Source: Glandiceps talaboti
Lineage: Eukaryota; Hemichordata; Enteropneusta; Spengelidae
Assembly: GCF_964340395.1 (NCBI RefSeq)
Contig: NC_135565.1
Coordinates: 2,020,001-2,084,000, forward strand
Length of the DNA stretch: 64,000 bases
Direction: 5' to 3'
Shown here: positions 33,289 to 40,996 of the stretch, piece after piece
Layout: every line of letters begins with the position of its first letter
Position numbering within the stretch: position 1 is the first letter of the stretch
Translations under genes and position numbers: made by a program
The notes under the pieces: generated by a model
Databases searched by the model: none
What the model was told of the DNA's origin: nothing
The model's input: the letters and a program-made list of their open reading frames with translations, nothing else

Positions 33289-35051
33289 TGTGTAATGTTT
33301 TGTTATAGTAAACCAGAGATTAGCTAACTTTGTTATGTTACTTTACCCCAGTGTAATGTTTCGTTACAGTAAACCAGAGATTAGCTAACTTTATTATGTT
33401 ACTTTACCCCAGTGTAATGTTTCGTTACAGTAAACCAGAGATTAGCTAACTTTATTATGTTACTTTACCCCAGTGTAATGTTTCGTTACAGTAAACCAGA
33501 GATTAGCTAACTTTATTATGTTACTTTACCCCAGTGTAATGTTATGTTACAGTAAACCAGAGATTAGCTAACTTTAGAGAGGTTGAAAAGTTGGTGAAAA
33601 TGACTTTTGTGGGTCCCCTAAGTAAAAGAACATTTCACATGGTGGGTCCCCTAAGTATAAGAACAATGCACATGTACTTACCATTTATTTTGTATGTTAA
33701 TCTTTGTCCATTCCTGAGTGGCATTCCTTTTACTTCCTATAAGGACACAGAGGTCACAATCATTATCAAACCTATTTTATCTCTTTAGATTAATTATTAC
33801 GCCAAAACACAACTCCATATTTGGGCAATAACAACAATTATTACGCCAAAACACAACTCCATATTTGGGCAATAACAACAATTATTATTGTTGTTCATGC
33901 CTTTCTTGCTACGTTTTATCTAAAACAAAGTCATCGCCTCGCTCCGCAGCACTGAATACTAATGCGTACTGATAGGAACCATGAGTGCCGAAGGCACGAA
34001 CTTACATATTTGGGCAATAAAAACAATTATTATGTAAAGACACAACCCATATTTTGGGAGATAAAAACAATTATTATGTAAGGACACAACCCATATTTGG
34101 GAGATAAAGCTCTTAATTCCTAAGCTCACATATAGAATGGTGTTATACTTACATATCCCATTGGCATTACATATAAAACAGCCTGAAATAACATCCATGC
34201 AATAAATATCACAATGATATCTATATCAATATAATCATCAATAGTTGTTGAAAAATTTGGTATCTGAAGAACTGAACAGCTCTCAGGTTGACAAGCAAAG
34301 TATAGATAGTAAACTGTCACTGGTAGGCCAATAACCATAAGTACACTACCTGTCAAAGTAAAAATAGTAGACTGTCACTGATTGGCCAATAAACATTAGT
34401 ACACTACCTGTCAAAGTAAAAATAGTAGACCGTCACTGATTGGCTAATAACCATTAGTACACTACCTGTCAAAGTAAAAATAGTAGACCGTCACTGATTG
34501 GCTAATAACCATTAGTACACTACCTGTCAAAGTAAAAATAGTAGACTGTCACTGATTGGCCAATAAACATTAGTACACTACCTGTCAAAGTAAAAATAGT
34601 AGACTGTCACTGATTGGCCAATAAACATTAGTACACTACCTGTCAAAGTAAAAATAGTAGACTGTCACTGATTGGCCAATAACCATTAGTACACTACCTG
34701 TCAAAGTATAAATAGTAAACTGTCACCGATTGGCCAATAACCATTAGTACACTACCTGTCAAAGTAAAGATAGTAGGGCATAACTGGTTGGCCAATAACC
34801 TACCAGTGTTTTTGTTAAGGGTGATAAGTAGATAAAATCTACCTGCATTCCACTGTCATTTCACCAGAGTTCCCTACCAGTGTTTTTAAAAGGGTGGTAA
34901 GTGTAGATAAAATCTACTGAGTTCCCCTGTCATTTCAATATGTTGTGATACCATAATGTACATACAGTTTATAATTCTTACCAATGGGTCCCATAAATTC
35001 ATATTCTGTTGTCTTTGGTATGGCAACATCTGATTTCTTGTCTGTTGCCAT
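9533..35051 (-). CDS. TM7SF2: Delta(14)-sterol reductase (TM7SF2/LBR/ERG24 family), complete, 10 exons
   Basis: Coding exons on the minus strand, in transcript order: 34982-35051, 34153-34349, 33682-33736, 32938-33132, 26201-26307, 18963-19082, 17040-17208, 14819-14899, 11721-11843, 9533-9693. They total 1278 nt, giving 425 aa plus stop. Every junction has GT...AG and phases join without a break. The family reduces the C14-C15 double bond of cholesterol precursors with NADPH in ER / inner nuclear membrane. Seen in the protein: both ERG4/ERG24 signatures, [16 protein letters not shown] (residues 173-188) and [17 protein letters not shown] (390-406); HDGFGFM (259-265); [15 protein letters not shown] (347-361); C-terminus KYRIIPYVY. 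Many hydrophobic segments fit a polytopic enzyme. Length is close to human TM7SF2 (about 418 aa) and there is no room for the Tudor/RS nucleoplasmic region of vertebrate LBR, so a TM7SF2/ERG24-like enzyme is favoured. The family assignment is very secure; TM7SF2 versus ancestral LBR naming is inference. Confidence 0.95.
10078..11536. mobile_element. 1.46-kb DNA transposon with long terminal inverted repeats (in intron 9)
   Basis: Left end GTTATAGTACATGTCCTAGG and right end (reverse complement) GTTATTGTACATGTCCTCGG match, followed by GACATTTACTRTAAATATTC and, further in, TTGGTTAACC and CACAGACAAGT...CAGATTGGTAA on both sides, so the inverted repeat is roughly 90 bp with gaps. No ORF resembles a transposase; non-autonomous. 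I could not fix a target-site duplication. Confidence 0.75.
11721..11843 (-). CDS. TM7SF2: Sterol reductase exon 9
   Basis: 123 nt, codon 332 to first base of codon 373. Encodes [17 protein letters not shown] then [20 protein letters not shown] and SLPCG. The G-W-W-G-x-x-R-H-x-N-Y-x-G-D motif is a family hallmark. Acceptor TTTGTATAG, donor GTGAGTTAA. Confidence 0.96.
11920..12556. repeat. 24-bp minisatellite, about 26 copies (intron 8)
   Basis: Unit CATGGCAATCTATGATGTCA + TTGT with G/T and C/A variants. Being divisible by three and stop-free it yields overlapping ORFs in several frames (8-residue repeat), all spurious. It starts about 75 bp upstream of the exon 9 acceptor. Confidence 0.95.
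12676..13035. repeat. Dispersed repeat family copy with (TG)n/(TGCG) core (intron 8)
   Basis: CAGTAGTGCTATAGGCAT, then TCTG/TGTG-rich DNA to about 12855, then GTCAAAAACTGCCAGTCGGA and TTGACTTGGTATTTGG. The latter matches the reverse complement of 18590-18640, showing one family. Confidence 0.7.
13271..13740. repeat. G-rich 32-bp minisatellite (about 12 copies) after (GAAAGGATCT)4
   Basis: Unit AACCTAAGAGCCCCCATGAG + AGGTGGGGGGAG with length variation in the G run. Each unit pairs CCCCC with GGGGG across a 9-nt loop and has a run of 5-12 G, so hairpins or intermolecular G-quadruplexes are possible. Preceded by four copies of GAAAGGATCT (13271-13311). Intron 8. Confidence 0.9.
14075..14692. 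repeat. 34-bp minisatellite with DR5 nuclear-receptor motif, ~18 copies (intron 8)
   Basis: Unit AAGGTCACCTAAGATACTAG + TCCAGGGTCACACA. Where units join, most read GGGTCACACAAAGGTCA, i.e. two RGGTCA half-sites as a direct repeat with 5-bp spacing. About 14 are perfect; several are degraded (e.g. GAGTCA or AGAGCA). The array ends about 130 bp from the exon 8 donor. Confidence 0.93.
14819..14899 (-). CDS. TM7SF2: Sterol reductase exon 8
   Basis: 81 nt, codon 305 to first base of codon 332. Encodes [20 protein letters not shown] and DPKLK, close to the vertebrate family (GYVIFRGANSQKNxFRKNP). Acceptor TTGTTTAG, donor GTAAGTATATGG. Confidence 0.96.
15012..16885. repeat. 40-bp minisatellite with TGATTGACAG and TAATTA, ~46 copies (intron 7)
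   Basis: Unit AAAGTGATTGACAGTCACTT + GTGGTGGTATAATTAATATT; shortened 34-37-bp variants lack one GTG. TGATTGACAG is kept in almost every copy, while GTGG/GTTG and ATAATT/ATGATT vary. Confidence 0.95.
17040..17208 (-). CDS. TM7SF2: Sterol reductase exon 7
   Basis: 169 nt, residues 249-304 plus 1 nt. Encodes [18 protein letters not shown] and [16 protein letters not shown], the highly conserved sterol-binding/membrane core. Acceptor ATTTTCAG, donor GTAAGTCTG. Confidence 0.96.
17394..17816. repeat. 27-bp minisatellite, 15-16 copies (intron 6)
   Basis: Unit TTCAGATATATCTTGTGGAC + TATGAAG; three copies are 30 bp (extra TTA). Near-perfect identity indicates recent expansion. Produces spurious ORFs on both strands. 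Confidence 0.95.
17890..18420. repeat. Diverged ~120-bp tandem repeat, about 4 copies (intron 6)
   Basis: Copies start near GATCATTTGGCTGTTGCTAT and contain TTTGCATACATTTTTGTATG and TATGAATTCCTGATATTATC. Divergence increases from left to right. It runs into the dispersed repeat at 18480 and may be part of the same element. Confidence 0.75.
18480..18755 (-). repeat. Dispersed repeat family copy (reverse orientation) with (CAGA)n
   Basis: Contains CAATCGGGTTGGCAGTTTTT, then (CAGA)8 near 18665-18693, then CACTCGATGCCTATAGCACT and GTTCAGTTGTGCTAATAA. Same family as 3778, 12676 and 38385. Intron 6. Confidence 0.7.
18913..18988 (-). repeat. 38-bp duplication of exon 6 3' edge and donor
   Basis: TAATAGACTTACCTCATGCC + AAAGACCATCCATCACAT occurs twice in tandem. 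On the minus strand each copy has CATGAG|GTAAGTCTATTA; the copy at 18951-18988 is the real exon end. Confidence 0.93.
18963..19082 (-). CDS. TM7SF2: Sterol reductase exon 6
   Basis: 120 nt, residues 209-248 ([16 protein letters not shown]...[14 protein letters not shown]), matching the family segment ending in DALW.EE. Acceptor CATTGTAG, donor GTAAGTCTATTA. The final 26 coding bases and donor are duplicated 38 bp downstream, giving a second identical splice donor. Confidence 0.93.
19198..19425. repeat. 75-bp tandem repeat, 3 copies; related to 34795-34935
   Basis: Unit GAGTTCCCCAGTCATTTTAC + CAGGGTTCCCTACCAGTG + TTTTTTGTTAAGGGTGGTAA + GTAGGTAAAATCTACCT. A diverged 1.5-copy version occurs in intron 1 at 34795-34935, so the sequence is dispersed. 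Intron 5. Confidence 0.85.
19485..20895. repeat. 44-bp minisatellite, about 32 copies (intron 5)
   Basis: Unit ATTTCAGCCTCTCTCTGAAT + GCCAAGGTTTCCCACTACAT + TATA. Almost the only variation is CAGCC versus CATCC/CATTC. Very homogeneous. Confidence 0.95.
20896..21627. other. Unique intron 5 sequence
   Basis: No exon or mobile element seen. Contains a G-run (G12) near 21038-21050 and GCCCTCTAGTGGCAGCAAAT near 21426. Separates the 44-bp and 40-bp arrays. Confidence 0.4.
21628..26216 (-). repeat. 4.6-kb, 40-bp array of the exon 5 donor, about 115 copies
   Basis: Plus-strand unit ATAACTTACCCAACCAATAA + GTCCTTAYAAATCTATCRAT. On the minus strand each unit reads GGACTTATTGGTTGG|GTAAGTTAT, the last coding bases of exon 5 plus its splice donor. 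The exon-proximal unit is functional; the rest fill most of intron 5. Two sites (TTACA/TTATA and ATCAAT/ATCGAT) vary in mosaic fashion. A rare CCAAGA variant recurs at 22401, 22641, 22841 and 24441; 22601-22660 and 22801-22860 match at a 200-bp offset, a higher-order duplication. Confidence 0.97.
26201..26307 (-). CDS. TM7SF2: Sterol reductase exon 5 (island between two minisatellites)
   Basis: 107 nt, residues 173-208, carrying ERG4/ERG24 signature 1 ([14 protein letters not shown]) and [13 protein letters not shown]. Acceptor TTTTTTTTCAG at 26308-26310; donor GTAAGTTATA from 26200 downward. The last ~15 coding bases and the donor are the first unit of the 40-bp array (21628-26216). About 23 bp upstream of the acceptor the 27-bp array (26331-29494) begins, so this exon has almost no unique flank. 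Confidence 0.95.
26331..29494. repeat. 3.2-kb, 27-bp array, about 117 copies (intron 4)
   Basis: Plus-strand unit CTAACTTTCCTGAATGTTAA + AACACAA with scattered substitutions (GTTAAA/GTCAAA, ACACAA/ATACAA, TCCTGA/TCTTGA/TCATGA) and three 6-bp-short copies near 27195, 28030 and 28105. Divisible by three and stop-free on both strands, giving huge spurious ORFs (9-residue repeats). On the minus strand each unit has TTTTAAC and ATTCAG|GAAAG, resembling a branch point and a 3' splice site. Confidence 0.97.
29560..29615. repeat. 14-bp tandem repeat, 3-4 copies
   Basis: AACAAGGCTAAGTA repeated three times, then AACAAGATTATC. Intron 4. Confidence 0.85.
29814..30444. repeat. 35-bp minisatellite, 18 copies (intron 4)
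   Basis: Unit TGTCTGTGGTGGAGAGTACG + TGTAAGAGTACATGC, almost invariant. All minus-strand frames are open because 35 bp cycles the frames without a stop; none is a real protein. Confidence 0.95.
30445..30880. other. Unique intron 4 sequence
   Basis: No exon or transposon protein recognised. Contains TGACGTCACGT near 30549, a CRE-like palindrome. Confidence 0.4.
30884..31411 (+). mobile_element. L2/CR1-type LINE 3' end ending in (TAGA)n
   Basis: Plus-strand translation gives reverse-transcriptase C-terminal motifs: [13 protein letters not shown]-like start, [21 protein letters not shown], then [19 protein letters not shown] and [10 protein letters not shown]. The 3' UTR end GGCGCTATATAAATTTATTA runs straight into (GATA)n at 31364-31411, the usual L2/CR1 tail arrangement. 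It is 5'-truncated and frame-damaged. Lies in reductase intron 4 in antisense orientation. Confidence 0.85.
31715..32622. repeat. 62-bp minisatellite, about 14.5 copies (intron 4)
   Basis: Unit AGATTAAGATGACACTCATT + ATACTAGATGACTTTGACCT + ACTCTGTATATAAATAGTGGTC, with TATA/GATA/CATA variants. Ends about 315 bp before the exon 4 donor region. Confidence 0.93.
32938..33132 (-). CDS. TM7SF2: Sterol reductase exon 4
   Basis: 195 nt, residues 108-172 plus one nucleotide of codon 173. It encodes [16 protein letters not shown] (TM) and [16 protein letters not shown] (TM and cytosolic loop), then CSRANSG, matching the LBR SPASSG loop. Acceptor TTGACAG, donor GTAAGAAAA. Confidence 0.95.
33219..33289. 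repeat. (TG)n microsatellite
   Basis: About 70 bp of TG with single CATG and TATG interruptions in intron 3. Confidence 0.95.
33292..33575. repeat. 61-bp minisatellite, about 4.6 copies (intron 3)
   Basis: Unit TGTAATGTTTCGTTACAGTA + AACCAGAGATTAGCTAACTT + TATTATGTTACTTTACCCCAG. A 24-bp GTGGGTCCCCTAAGTAWAAG duplication follows at 33609-33665, near the exon 3 donor. Confidence 0.92.
33682..33736 (-). CDS. TM7SF2: Sterol reductase exon 3 (micro-exon, 55 nt)
   Basis: Acceptor CTTATAG, donor GTAAG. Encodes [18 protein letters not shown], the conserved loop (family: EG-PL-x-G-x-L-Y-INGF). It was found by homology, being too short to stand out as an ORF. Phase 0 at its start and 1 nt left over at its end fit both neighbours exactly. 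Confidence 0.95.
33791..34115. repeat. Short diverged direct repeats (intron 2)
   Basis: ATTATTACGCCAAAACACAA + CTCCATATTTGGGCAATAAC occurs twice (33791-33880), with two further diverged versions (TATGTAARGACACAACCCAT) at 34028-34105. Confidence 0.8.
34153..34349 (-). CDS. TM7SF2: Sterol reductase exon 2
   Basis: 197 nt from acceptor TTTGACAG to donor GTAAGTATAA, encoding residues 24-89. It contains [14 protein letters not shown] (TM segment 1) and [15 protein letters not shown] (TM segment 2), which align with LBR/TM7SF2 transmembrane regions. The first ~58 bp including the acceptor have been tandemly copied into intron 1. Confidence 0.95.
34297..34775 (-). repeat. 58-bp array containing exon 2 acceptor, 8 copies
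   Basis: Plus-strand unit GTACACTACCTGTCAAAGTA + AAAATAGTAGACTGTCACTG + ATTGGCCAATAACCATTA. On the minus strand every copy has TTTGACAG|GTAGTGTACT, the real exon 2 acceptor and first codons; only the copy ending at 34349 continues into exon 2. The other seven lie in intron 1. Many copies have gained ATTGGCCAAT (back-to-back CCAAT boxes), where the exon has ATTGGCCTAC. Confidence 0.93.
34982..35051 (-). CDS. TM7SF2: Sterol reductase exon 1 (start codon)
   Basis: ATG at 35051-35049 followed by 22 further codons ([20 protein letters not shown]...) plus one nucleotide, then donor GTAAGAAT. The residues EFMGPIG stand where the family usually has EFGGxxG. The start is chosen because it is the first in-frame ATG, is in a good context (ACCATGG) and directly precedes the conserved EF-G motif. 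Only about 36 bp upstream the sequence becomes a Penelope-like remnant, so the 5' UTR and promoter are not resolved. Confidence 0.88.
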
Positions 35052-35086
35052 GGTTATCTTTCTCCTTTATGCAGAGAGTCTTACTG

Positions 35087-35560
35087 TTATGGTGTGTTCT
35101 GAGGAAGAATTAACGAAAGAAGTATATGATATAATTTAATGTCTATTGTATCTGTTTGTCTAGTACTAGTGTATACTGATATTATATATATATAGTCGGC
35201 AAGGGAGTGGTTGGCTGAGTTGAAGTGGTTTGATATTGGGTCGGTTTTGTTTTTATTCCTTATCAGTGATGAATGGTTCTGCATGTGGATGTAGATGGTA
35301 TCTCCCATGTCTCTAACATTATCTTTCCACACTTCTCAGTGTATACCATATATTATGTTTGTTGTTTTGCATTTTATGTGTCCAGAGATTGTGTATTTTG
35401 TGTTGTTTGGGCCTGTCCAGAGATTTTGTGTGAATTCTGTCTTCGTTATCATGTATTTGCAGATTGCACATCGTGATGCTTTGCATTGGTGTGATCCTGT
35501 TTCTTGTTTGTTAAAAAGTCTGTCTGTTGTGTTTCTTGTGAATGAGGATTGATTCCAGAT
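35087..35560 (-). mobile_element. Penelope-like element 3' remnant (GIY-YIG region)
   Basis: Minus-strand translation shows the zinc-finger/linker RCAICKYMITKTEF, then TKYTISGHIKCKTTNIIYGI, then after a one-base frameshift and stop, IHMQNHSSLIRNKNKTDPIS and NHFNSANHSLADY...TSTRQTD. This pattern (CxxC, GH..C.S.N..Y.I.C, HF....H...D) is typical of the C-terminal GIY-YIG endonuclease of Penelope-like retroelements. It is frameshifted and 5'-truncated, so dead. Its coding end is about 36 bp upstream of the reductase ATG. Confidence 0.8.
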
Positions 35561-35624
35561 CTATATATACATATATGATATATGACCCACAGATTCATCT
35601 TGTTATTCTGTTATGCTCTATCTT

Positions 35625-35680
35625 TATGTGTGTGTGTGTGTGTGTATATGTGTCTGTGTGTTTGTGTTTGTTTGTGTGTG

Positions 35681-35771
<91 letters not shown>
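35625..35771. repeat. (TG)n microsatellite, ~145 bp
   Basis: Interrupted (TG)n with TTTG and TCTG variants, then pure (TG)n from 35690, ending in GGATGGATGGATG. Confidence 0.97.
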
Positions 35772-35773
<2 letters not shown>

Positions 35774-35930
35774 ATGGATGGATGTGAACACTATCTCAAA
35801 ACCACTACATGATTCTTATAAAACTGGACAGGTATCTAACATTAAAATGGCAAGAATCTATAAAGATTTAGTAGACATCACGTGCATATTATTTGCATAG
35901 TTAATTATTCTTGTAATGAAACAAATAACT

Positions 35931-35996
35931 TGATCGTGCAAGTCCACCCACCGCCAAATATAGACTATATTTTCACGGTGGGTGGACTTCGCGATC
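35931..35996. other. Strong inverted repeat (hairpin/cruciform)
   Basis: AAGTCCACCCACCG (left) pairs with CGGTGGGTGGACTT (right), extended outward by TGATCG/CGATCA with a 1-nt bulge, and inside by AATATAG/CTATATT. Nearly the entire 66-nt stretch can fold. Another 10-bp hairpin (CCTTGGAGTA/TACTCCAAGG) lies at 36086-36116. Confidence 0.8.
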
Positions 35997-36116
35997 ACAG
36001 AAACAAGTGTAAGTTTACCACTTTCATATACAGTTGGCTAAATACGTCAATATTATCGACATTTTATTGTATTCTGATAGTAATACCTTGGAGTACTGAT
36101 AATAATTACTCCAAGG

Positions 36117-37076
36117 TGTGCACTGATGTCACTGATGATACATATCTCGGGGGGAAAAGTGTATGCGGCCATGCGGTGCAACCACAACTATATCCAATGA
36201 AAGTAACAAGCTATATAACTCTTAAGAGAGTATTCATACAAATCAATGTATTTATCTTACCTGGGTTGAAGCTATCAGTGCAATGCAATGGCTTTCATTA
36301 CGAAACCTCCAGCTTAGTAAATATGCGTTTGATGCGCTGCTCTTTGAACCTAACCAAATATCAGGTGATACCGGCCTTTGTTTGCGCATGCGTCAATTAG
36401 AAATAAACTGATTTGTCCATACATAGCCCCTCCACCAACATAACCAGAACATAACGTAGGGTCTATTCTATGATTTGTCGAAGTGTTTGGATCTATGGTT
36501 ATTTCCCGGGGGTTATTTATAAAGAAGATATTGTGTCTGTTAATTATTGGTCAATATTATCTGTAGGTAGTGTAGTGGCAAGTTTAAATCTTGAGCGAGA
36601 GCTTGGTATTGAATCTGTCACCATAATGCATTGAAACTGTACAGCCTGCTACAGGAGTAAGTTATTGTTCCTAACAAAACATTTTCAGAAAACGTCTCAA
36701 TTGCAATGCATCTGATGCAACTATAAACAAGTCGTCGCAAAAAGTCGACTCAGTATGGTGAGAAAAGTCGTGATCGATAAAATTGAGTTCTGTTACTCTT
36801 TTCTCACAAAAGCCTTGGTAAATACCGGCGTTGTCGTATTGAAAACAGTATTCATTGATTTGAATCAAGTATCTTGAGAGAAGTGCGTCACGATAGCATC
36901 TAAAATCGCTATTAAATTACGTAGAAAGTAGCTTGATCAGTTAATAGAAAGTAATGACTCTAGAAGACGCAAGCTTGAAAACAAAATTAGAATTTACAAA
37001 ATGAAATTTGTAGACTTATTGTTTGAGGGATTTCTAATAATTTGAGTTTCTGTGGGAATGCGTTGTTTCCTTTTTA
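36117..37076. other. Unassigned intergenic DNA
   Basis: No conserved protein, tRNA or repeat found. Several 60-70-codon ORFs lack any recognisable motif. If the reductase has an upstream non-coding exon, this is a place to look. Confidence 0.4.
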
Positions 37077-38081
<1,005 letters not shown>

Positions 38082-38384
38082 TTACGTAAGAGATCGATAC
38101 GATAGCCGAGGTGTTTACGTAGTGACTGGCCGGATGTGTCTTTCATAGTTTAGAGACACGGTACGGTTGGAGATCCTCATAAAAAGTGGGTTCAGTACAT
38201 GGGGGCATGTAATATTTCTTAGATTGTTGTTTCCCTGGTCTACAGGCTAAATACAACAACATTTTGACTATATATTCCTACCAATAGTGTTATTTCTACT
38301 AGTATAGAGATTTCTAGCAGCAGGATTCATACGATATTTTCTTAAGAAAACGGCAATCTAAGCAACAATACGTGCCCCTGTGGT

Positions 38385-38480
38385 TCAGTAGTGCTATAGG
38401 CATCGCTAAGTGTCGCGTATGAGTATGTGGGTGTATGTGTATGTGTGTATGTAAGTGTGCGGACGTGTGTACGTGCAGAA
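38385..38480. repeat. Fragment of dispersed TAGTGCTATAGGCAT family
   Basis: GGTTCAGTAGTGCTATAGGC + ATCGCTAAGTGTCG then GTATGTG-rich DNA; same end sequence as the copies at 3778, 12676 and 18755. Confidence 0.6.
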
Positions 38481-38685
38481 GTGAATGAATAAGCTTATAA
38501 TTAAACATTCTCATCTTTTGCGCCAAATCATAATTATTTCATAAAACACCCAAAACAGATATTTGATGTAATAATATCTTCCTGCACATTTTGTTTCACC
38601 TGATTTGCATGTAGTTTGAACGTGATTTCAAGATTCGGTCACGTGATACCGACAAGTGACTGAAGCAGTTATATAATAACAGAGC

Positions 38686-40004
38686 CAGAGGAGGCTGGAA
38701 GGGTCTCACGTGACACCCATGTGACCGTTTCGCGATAGAGCATACGCTGATGACCTCGGTGAGTACCTCATTCTTTTATCCGTTTTATTCCCATTTGCGT
38801 CATTAGTCTTTCGTTCAGACGATCACTATTTTTTAAAATGACCATTACAAGTGTCATGCAACATGGAAATAGTGTTTTCAGTATGTTTAGTGTATCTAAA
38901 ACGAACACAAACTTTGGTACTCGACGAGTCAATGTTATCGATATCTACATTTCCGGGGTTTTCACCTCGGTCGTTTTAACACAAAATTATGTTTCTATGT
39001 ATGCTTTTGTCACTTTTCTATTAATTACCGTCATGAATTTCATGGTTCTGCAGGGATCTTCCCAATACCCCACTTTATAATGTGCGTAAATTGTCACTAC
39101 TTTTTGTTGAATTTCGATGTTTTCAAGATGGCGACCCATTGTGCGTGCATATAACACGCAAAGTGGCTTGGCCATTGACGGCTGTCCTACACTTGCTTGC
39201 CGGACGTGTTTATTGACACTCTCGTGTCGTGCATTGATCGTTACACATTACACTAATCCAATTGTCAGCATTTCCTCTTGTATCCTTAAAATTTTGTCCT
39301 TTTCACTCTTATCAAGACATTTTTCTGTTTATTTTCAGATTCGTCGCTATCGCTAGTCGATTTGCTGTGCCAAATCTGGACTTTCTTCTGTTCTTCATGT
39401 TATTAGTTGTTACATTTTGTCTCGTATTAAACCATCTCTGTGTTGCCTTCTATAAATGTGTCTTGCTTGTGAGAAAAAGACCTGAATGTAATTTAACGTA
39501 AACCCCTTTCCTACCCCCTGATGATAGCTAAAGAAATAATTTAGCTTACATCTTACAAACTAATTGTTAAAAAAAATTGATGTACACCAACGTCATGTAT
39601 TACAAATTTGTATGATAAACAATTGAGACCTCCAAGGCCTATTTTATGTCAAAGCTTTAATATGTTCAGAAAGCACTCGTATTACGGATCCACATAGTGA
39701 ATATTTTCCTCTTCACATGGCTTTCATGCCAGTCACTCAAAATATCAAATCTCGCCATTCCAGCTCAAAATTACATTACATCTACCTTGCTAGTTATATA
39801 ATATTTCACAATGCTTATATGATCAAAAATACTCATAACTATATGTTACCACAATTTGTGTAGCCTGAGCACATTTTGCTACATGTATGTTGCCAGACGA
39901 GCAAAACCATGTCGGATTAAAATATACGAAACTGAGAGACTCGCACAATGTGTGGCAATATATAACTTTATAATACAAAGGCCGAAGTCTTGTTGTAGTT
40001 GTAT

Positions 40005-40052
<48 letters not shown>

Positions 40053-40890
40053 TTTTTTTGAGCAAATGTTTGTATTTTGGAAGGTAGACATCTAACGTTT
40101 TAGTCAGCTAGACTGAATAAAGTTGAGGAGCTGTACTTGGGACACTGCACTCAAAAATACGACCTGCTTACCCGAGTTGCCTTCATTCTGGTGTCACTAT
40201 TACACACGATTGCAGGGTGATATCGAATTTGCAAGTTACATGTTACTTGAAAATATCTCAAACATGTTCGAAATCATATACCCTTTCGTGTAGGGTCAAT
40301 GATGAAATTGGGTGTGCACGGTGATTTAAATTACAGTAGTAGTTGAGCAAGTTGTGAGAAACTCGCCTGTTTGCATTGTCATGTCACATCACTTGTCAAT
40401 GGAGGTCACCTTCGATTCCGGGGCGGATCACCCACTTTCTACCGCAAATCTTGAGTAGACCTTGTCTATTTCTAACTATAGCCATTTAAAAGTACACAAG
40501 AATCCATCTCTTTTGCAAAATTTTGTAAATTTTGGGCGAAACTACAAACGGGCGAAAAACCGGACCGAAATTTACGACCTCGGCGGCGCGGGGTCAAGTA
40601 TTCTTCACGAAAAATCGCAGTATTCCTATCAATAATTCCAAAATCGATTCTACTAGCACGGAGGGAGAAATATCAGTCGAAATGTTCGCTTTTATAGTAT
40701 CCAATATGATGAATTATTGTGAAAGTTACGGCGAGTTGATGCCCCAAACTACGCGTACGGCTGGTGACCACTGAGCCAGCCACCATTGTAAACGTACGTT
40801 CACAAGCGTACACAATGAAGGCTCACTGAGTAATGAGCTTTCGCAGTTATTTTTACCCATCATGCTCTGCACCCCTTCCAGCCTCCTCTG
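38686..40890. mobile_element. 2.2-kb hAT-like DNA transposon, 18-bp TIR, 8-bp TSD
   Basis: Left end CAGAGGAGGCTGGAAGGG (38686-38703) is perfectly inverted at the right end (40873-40890). Both sides are flanked by the exact 8-bp direct repeat AACAGAGC (38678-38685 and 40891-40898). An 8-bp TSD and a TIR starting CAGAG are hallmarks of the hAT superfamily. The interior holds only ORFs up to ~80 codons with no transposase motif, and a (TTAT)n run at 39998-40050, so it is a non-autonomous derivative. Perfect TSD and TIRs imply fairly recent insertion. Confidence 0.88.
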
Positions 40891-40996
40891 AACAGAGCTC
40901 TGAATAATAATAATGTTCAGTCACATTCAGTAAAAATACATGTAGACCATTTAGTAAATATCAGTTGTTCGTACATTACGCGTAGAAGATGAGTAA

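Noticed and set aside
34297-34775. Eight alternative copies of exon 2 as coding exons
   Set aside because: Only the first ~58 bp of the exon are repeated, units lack a donor and would shift the frame, so only the 34349-34153 copy is a real exon.
35882-36400. 172-codon plus-strand ORF
   Set aside because: It runs through the long foldback at 35931-35996, has no domain and looks like random AT-rich reading.
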